A stretch of 44,211 nucleotides of DNA from Bordetella parapertussis. GTDB taxonomy: Bacteria; Pseudomonadota; Gammaproteobacteria; Burkholderiales; SG8-41. The notes under the pieces are model-generated. The model saw only the letters and a list, made by a program, of their open reading frames with translations. It did not search any database and had not been told where the DNA came from. The DNA is taken from the NCBI GenBank assembly GCA_945864585.1, contig CAMBCF010000033.1, forward strand, positions 1 to 44,211. The letters are read 5' to 3'. Of this stretch, positions 42,689-44,211 are shown in pieces (position 1 is the first letter of the stretch; each line of letters starts with the position of its first letter). The translations under genes were made by a program, and so were the position numbers.

Positions 42689-44211
42689 ATGAAACCAAAA
42701 TCCACGATTGAATATCATGCCGACGTCGTGATTATCGGCTTTGGCGCCGCCGGCGGCTGCGCGGCAATAGCGGCACACGATGCCGGTGTCGAGAGCGTCA
42801 TGCTCGAAAAGCAGCCGGAGGCAAAGCATTACTCCAACTCGCGCATGAGCGGCGGCGGATTTCACAGCCCCAGTCCCGAGGGCGATTTTGAATCGATCAA
42901 GGCCTACGCCAAAGCCATGTTCAGCGGCGAAAATCTGCCGCACAAGCTGGAAGGCGAGCAGCCGGAATTCTCCGACGATCTGGCCCACGCGTGGGCGACG
43001 TATGCGCCGCAAAATGAGGCCTTCATGCGCGGGCTTGATCCGCAGTTCAAAACCTTCAGCAGCGCGGGTGCGGCATTTGAAGATTTTCCGGGCGCCGACC
43101 GCGCCGGCTACGCGTGCTTGAGAAGCACCTACGGCACTGCATACGAAATTGGCGCCAACGACAACACCAAGGACGCGGCAAAATCGCTGAAAGAAGCGGG
43201 CGAGGCTTTTCACGCCTGTCTGTTGACGGGTGTGCTGTCACGAAAAATTCCGATTCATTACGACACCGTGGCACAAAGTCTCAGGGTGAACGAGGACGGC
43301 GCGGTGACCGGTGTTGAAGCCTTGCAGGAGGGTCAACGCATCATCTATCATGCGCGCCGCGCGGTGATCATCACCAGCGGCGGCTTCGAGTACAACATCC
43401 GCATGCGCAAGGCGTTTCTCGATGGTCCCGGCAAGGAAGGCTGGGCGTTCTACGGCTCGCCCGCCAATACCGGTGACGGCATCCGCATGGCGCTAAAAAT
43501 CGGGGCGGCGCTCTCCAAAGTCGGCAGCGTGGCGGGGCGCGTGATTTGCGCGATACCGGAGCGGCGTCATGGTCTGAAGATCGGGCTCAACACATCCAGC
43601 GTGGGCAAGCCCAACGAAATCGTGGTCGATAATCTGGGACGCCGTTATGCGGCCGAGCGGCGTATTACTAAAGACCCCAGCCGTTATATTTTTTACAAGG
43701 AAGCACTGCATTTTGACACCGTGACATTGACCTATCCGCGCATTCCGTCGTGGATGATTTTTGATACCACGCTGTTCAATAGCGGCGCCCTCGTGAGTGC
43801 GGCCGCGGCGGCCTACAATGACATCGACTGGGACAAGGGCAACCTTAACGCGCTGCGCAACGGCTGGATTTTGCAGGGTGCGACGATCGCCGAACTGGCG
43901 ATGAAAATACGCGAGCACCCGGACAATCGTGAATTGATGGATACCGAGGCGCTGACGCAACAAGTCGAGCAGTGGAACGGTTATTGCGCAGCCAGAGAAG
44001 ACCCCGATTTCAAATCCGAGCCCGACACCATGGGCGCGCTGAAAAAGCCGCCCTACTTTGCGATTCCGTTGTATCCGGGCGGCCCCAATACCAAGGGCGG
44101 CTTGCGTTCCAACGCGCGGCGCGAAGTGCTGGATTGGGACGATCAGCCGATTCCAAGGTTGTACGCGGCGGGCGAAATAAACTCGGCGTTTCAATTCGTC
44201 TATCAGGGCGG
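42689..44211 (+). CDS. FAD-dependent oxidoreductase (fumarate reductase/succinate dehydrogenase flavoprotein family), cut by the window end
   Basis: From ATG 42689, one base after the SDR stop, the frame stays open for 507 codons to the window edge. The N terminus shows the FAD dinucleotide-binding motif VVIIGFGAAGGCAAIAAHDA. SRMSGGGFHS, AVIITSGGFEYN and SPANTGDGIRMALKIGAAL follow, and the end reads PLYPGGPNTKGGLRSN and LYAAGEINSAFQFVYQGG, the C-terminal FAD-contacting part. The family includes fumarate reductases, ketosteroid dehydrogenases and tricarballylate dehydrogenase-like enzymes. Only about 25-30 residues are probably missing. With the SDR it may act in two consecutive redox steps on one substrate. 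Confidence 0.9.
   Translation, partial: MKPKSTIEYHADVVIIGFGAAGGCAAIAAHDAGVESVMLEKQPEAKHYSNSRMSGGGFHSPSPEGDFESIKAYAKAMFSGENLPHKLEGEQPEFSDDLAHAWATYAPQNEAFMRGLDPQFKTFSSAGAAFEDFPGADRAGYACLRSTYGTAYEIGANDNTKDAAKSLKEAGEAFHACLLTGVLSRKIPIHYDTVAQSLRVNEDGAVTGVEALQEGQRIIYHARRAVIITSGGFEYNIRMRKAFLDGPGKEGWAFYGSPANTGDGIRMALKIGAALSKVGSVAGRVICAIPERRHGLKIGLNTSSVGKPNEIVVDNLGRRYAAERRITKDPSRYIFYKEALHFDTVTLTYPRIPSWMIFDTTLFNSGALVSAAAAAYNDIDWDKGNLNALRNGWILQGATIAELAMKIREHPDNRELMDTEALTQQVEQWNGYCAAREDPDFKSEPDTMGALKKPPYFAIPLYPGGPNTKGGLRSNARREVLDWDDQPIPRLYAAGEINSAFQFVYQG

Overview
The window looks like a chromosomal segment of a betaproteobacterium, probably of the Burkholderiales or a related uncultured lineage. The main reasons are the co-directional order glnE-ilvE-CHCC zinc finger-waaF facing away from yhdP-nitrilase-tldD, the many tripartite-tricarboxylate (TctC/Bug) binding proteins without nearby membrane partners, a high G+C content and many CoA-dependent catabolic genes. 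No rRNA, tRNA or CRISPR was seen.

Layout. 1-1540: an IS21 remnant with a nonsense codon, a HigBA-like toxin-antitoxin pair whose toxin start is damaged, and a frameshifted C-terminal piece of a flavoprotein. 1540-7120: a minus-strand catabolic block (small membrane protein, Asp/Glu racemase or maleate isomerase-type enzyme, MmgE/PrpD, CaiB/BaiF CoA-transferase, acyl-CoA dehydrogenase) facing a plus-strand tctC and a diverged aconitase. 10480-11410: pieces of three insertion sequences (IS91, IS3, IS1380 types) packed end to end. 11536-22786: the conserved core island: LPS heptosyltransferase, zinc finger, branched-chain aminotransferase, glutamine synthetase adenylyltransferase, then yhdP, a nitrilase-family amidase and tldD. 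22800-30620: an eroding accessory region. It holds three genes with internal deletions (MmgE/PrpD, 2-hydroxyacid dehydrogenase, TctC) and a headless cupin, mixed with apparently intact genes (cupin, two paired acyl-CoA dehydrogenases, beta-sandwich protein, zinc-ribbon membrane protein, MBL-fold hydrolase). 30720-44211: catabolic modules with GST, four intact TctC proteins, a cupin-like protein, an enoyl-CoA hydratase/isomerase, a VapBC pair, a formyl-CoA-transferase-like enzyme, an AKR-TctC-MFS operon, and an SDR followed one base later by a flavoprotein that runs off the window end.

How the genes may work together. The catabolic parts read as scavenging of organic acids. Periplasmic TctC proteins capture carboxylates, family III CoA-transferases activate them, and acyl-CoA dehydrogenases, crotonase-fold and MmgE/PrpD enzymes, an aconitase homologue, SDR, AKR and flavoprotein oxidoreductases process them. 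Substrates cannot be read from sequence.

The most distinctive signals are: (a) intergenic palindromes whose arms are themselves short tandem repeats, with a different unit at each of three sites; (b) several internally deleted metabolic genes close together; (c) a TctC translationally coupled to an MFS transporter and an AKR; (d) an aconitase with altered iron-sulfur and active-site motifs; (e) a vapBC operon with a possible 8-codon leader ORF overlapping the antitoxin start. All family assignments were made by eye from translated motifs, without database searches.
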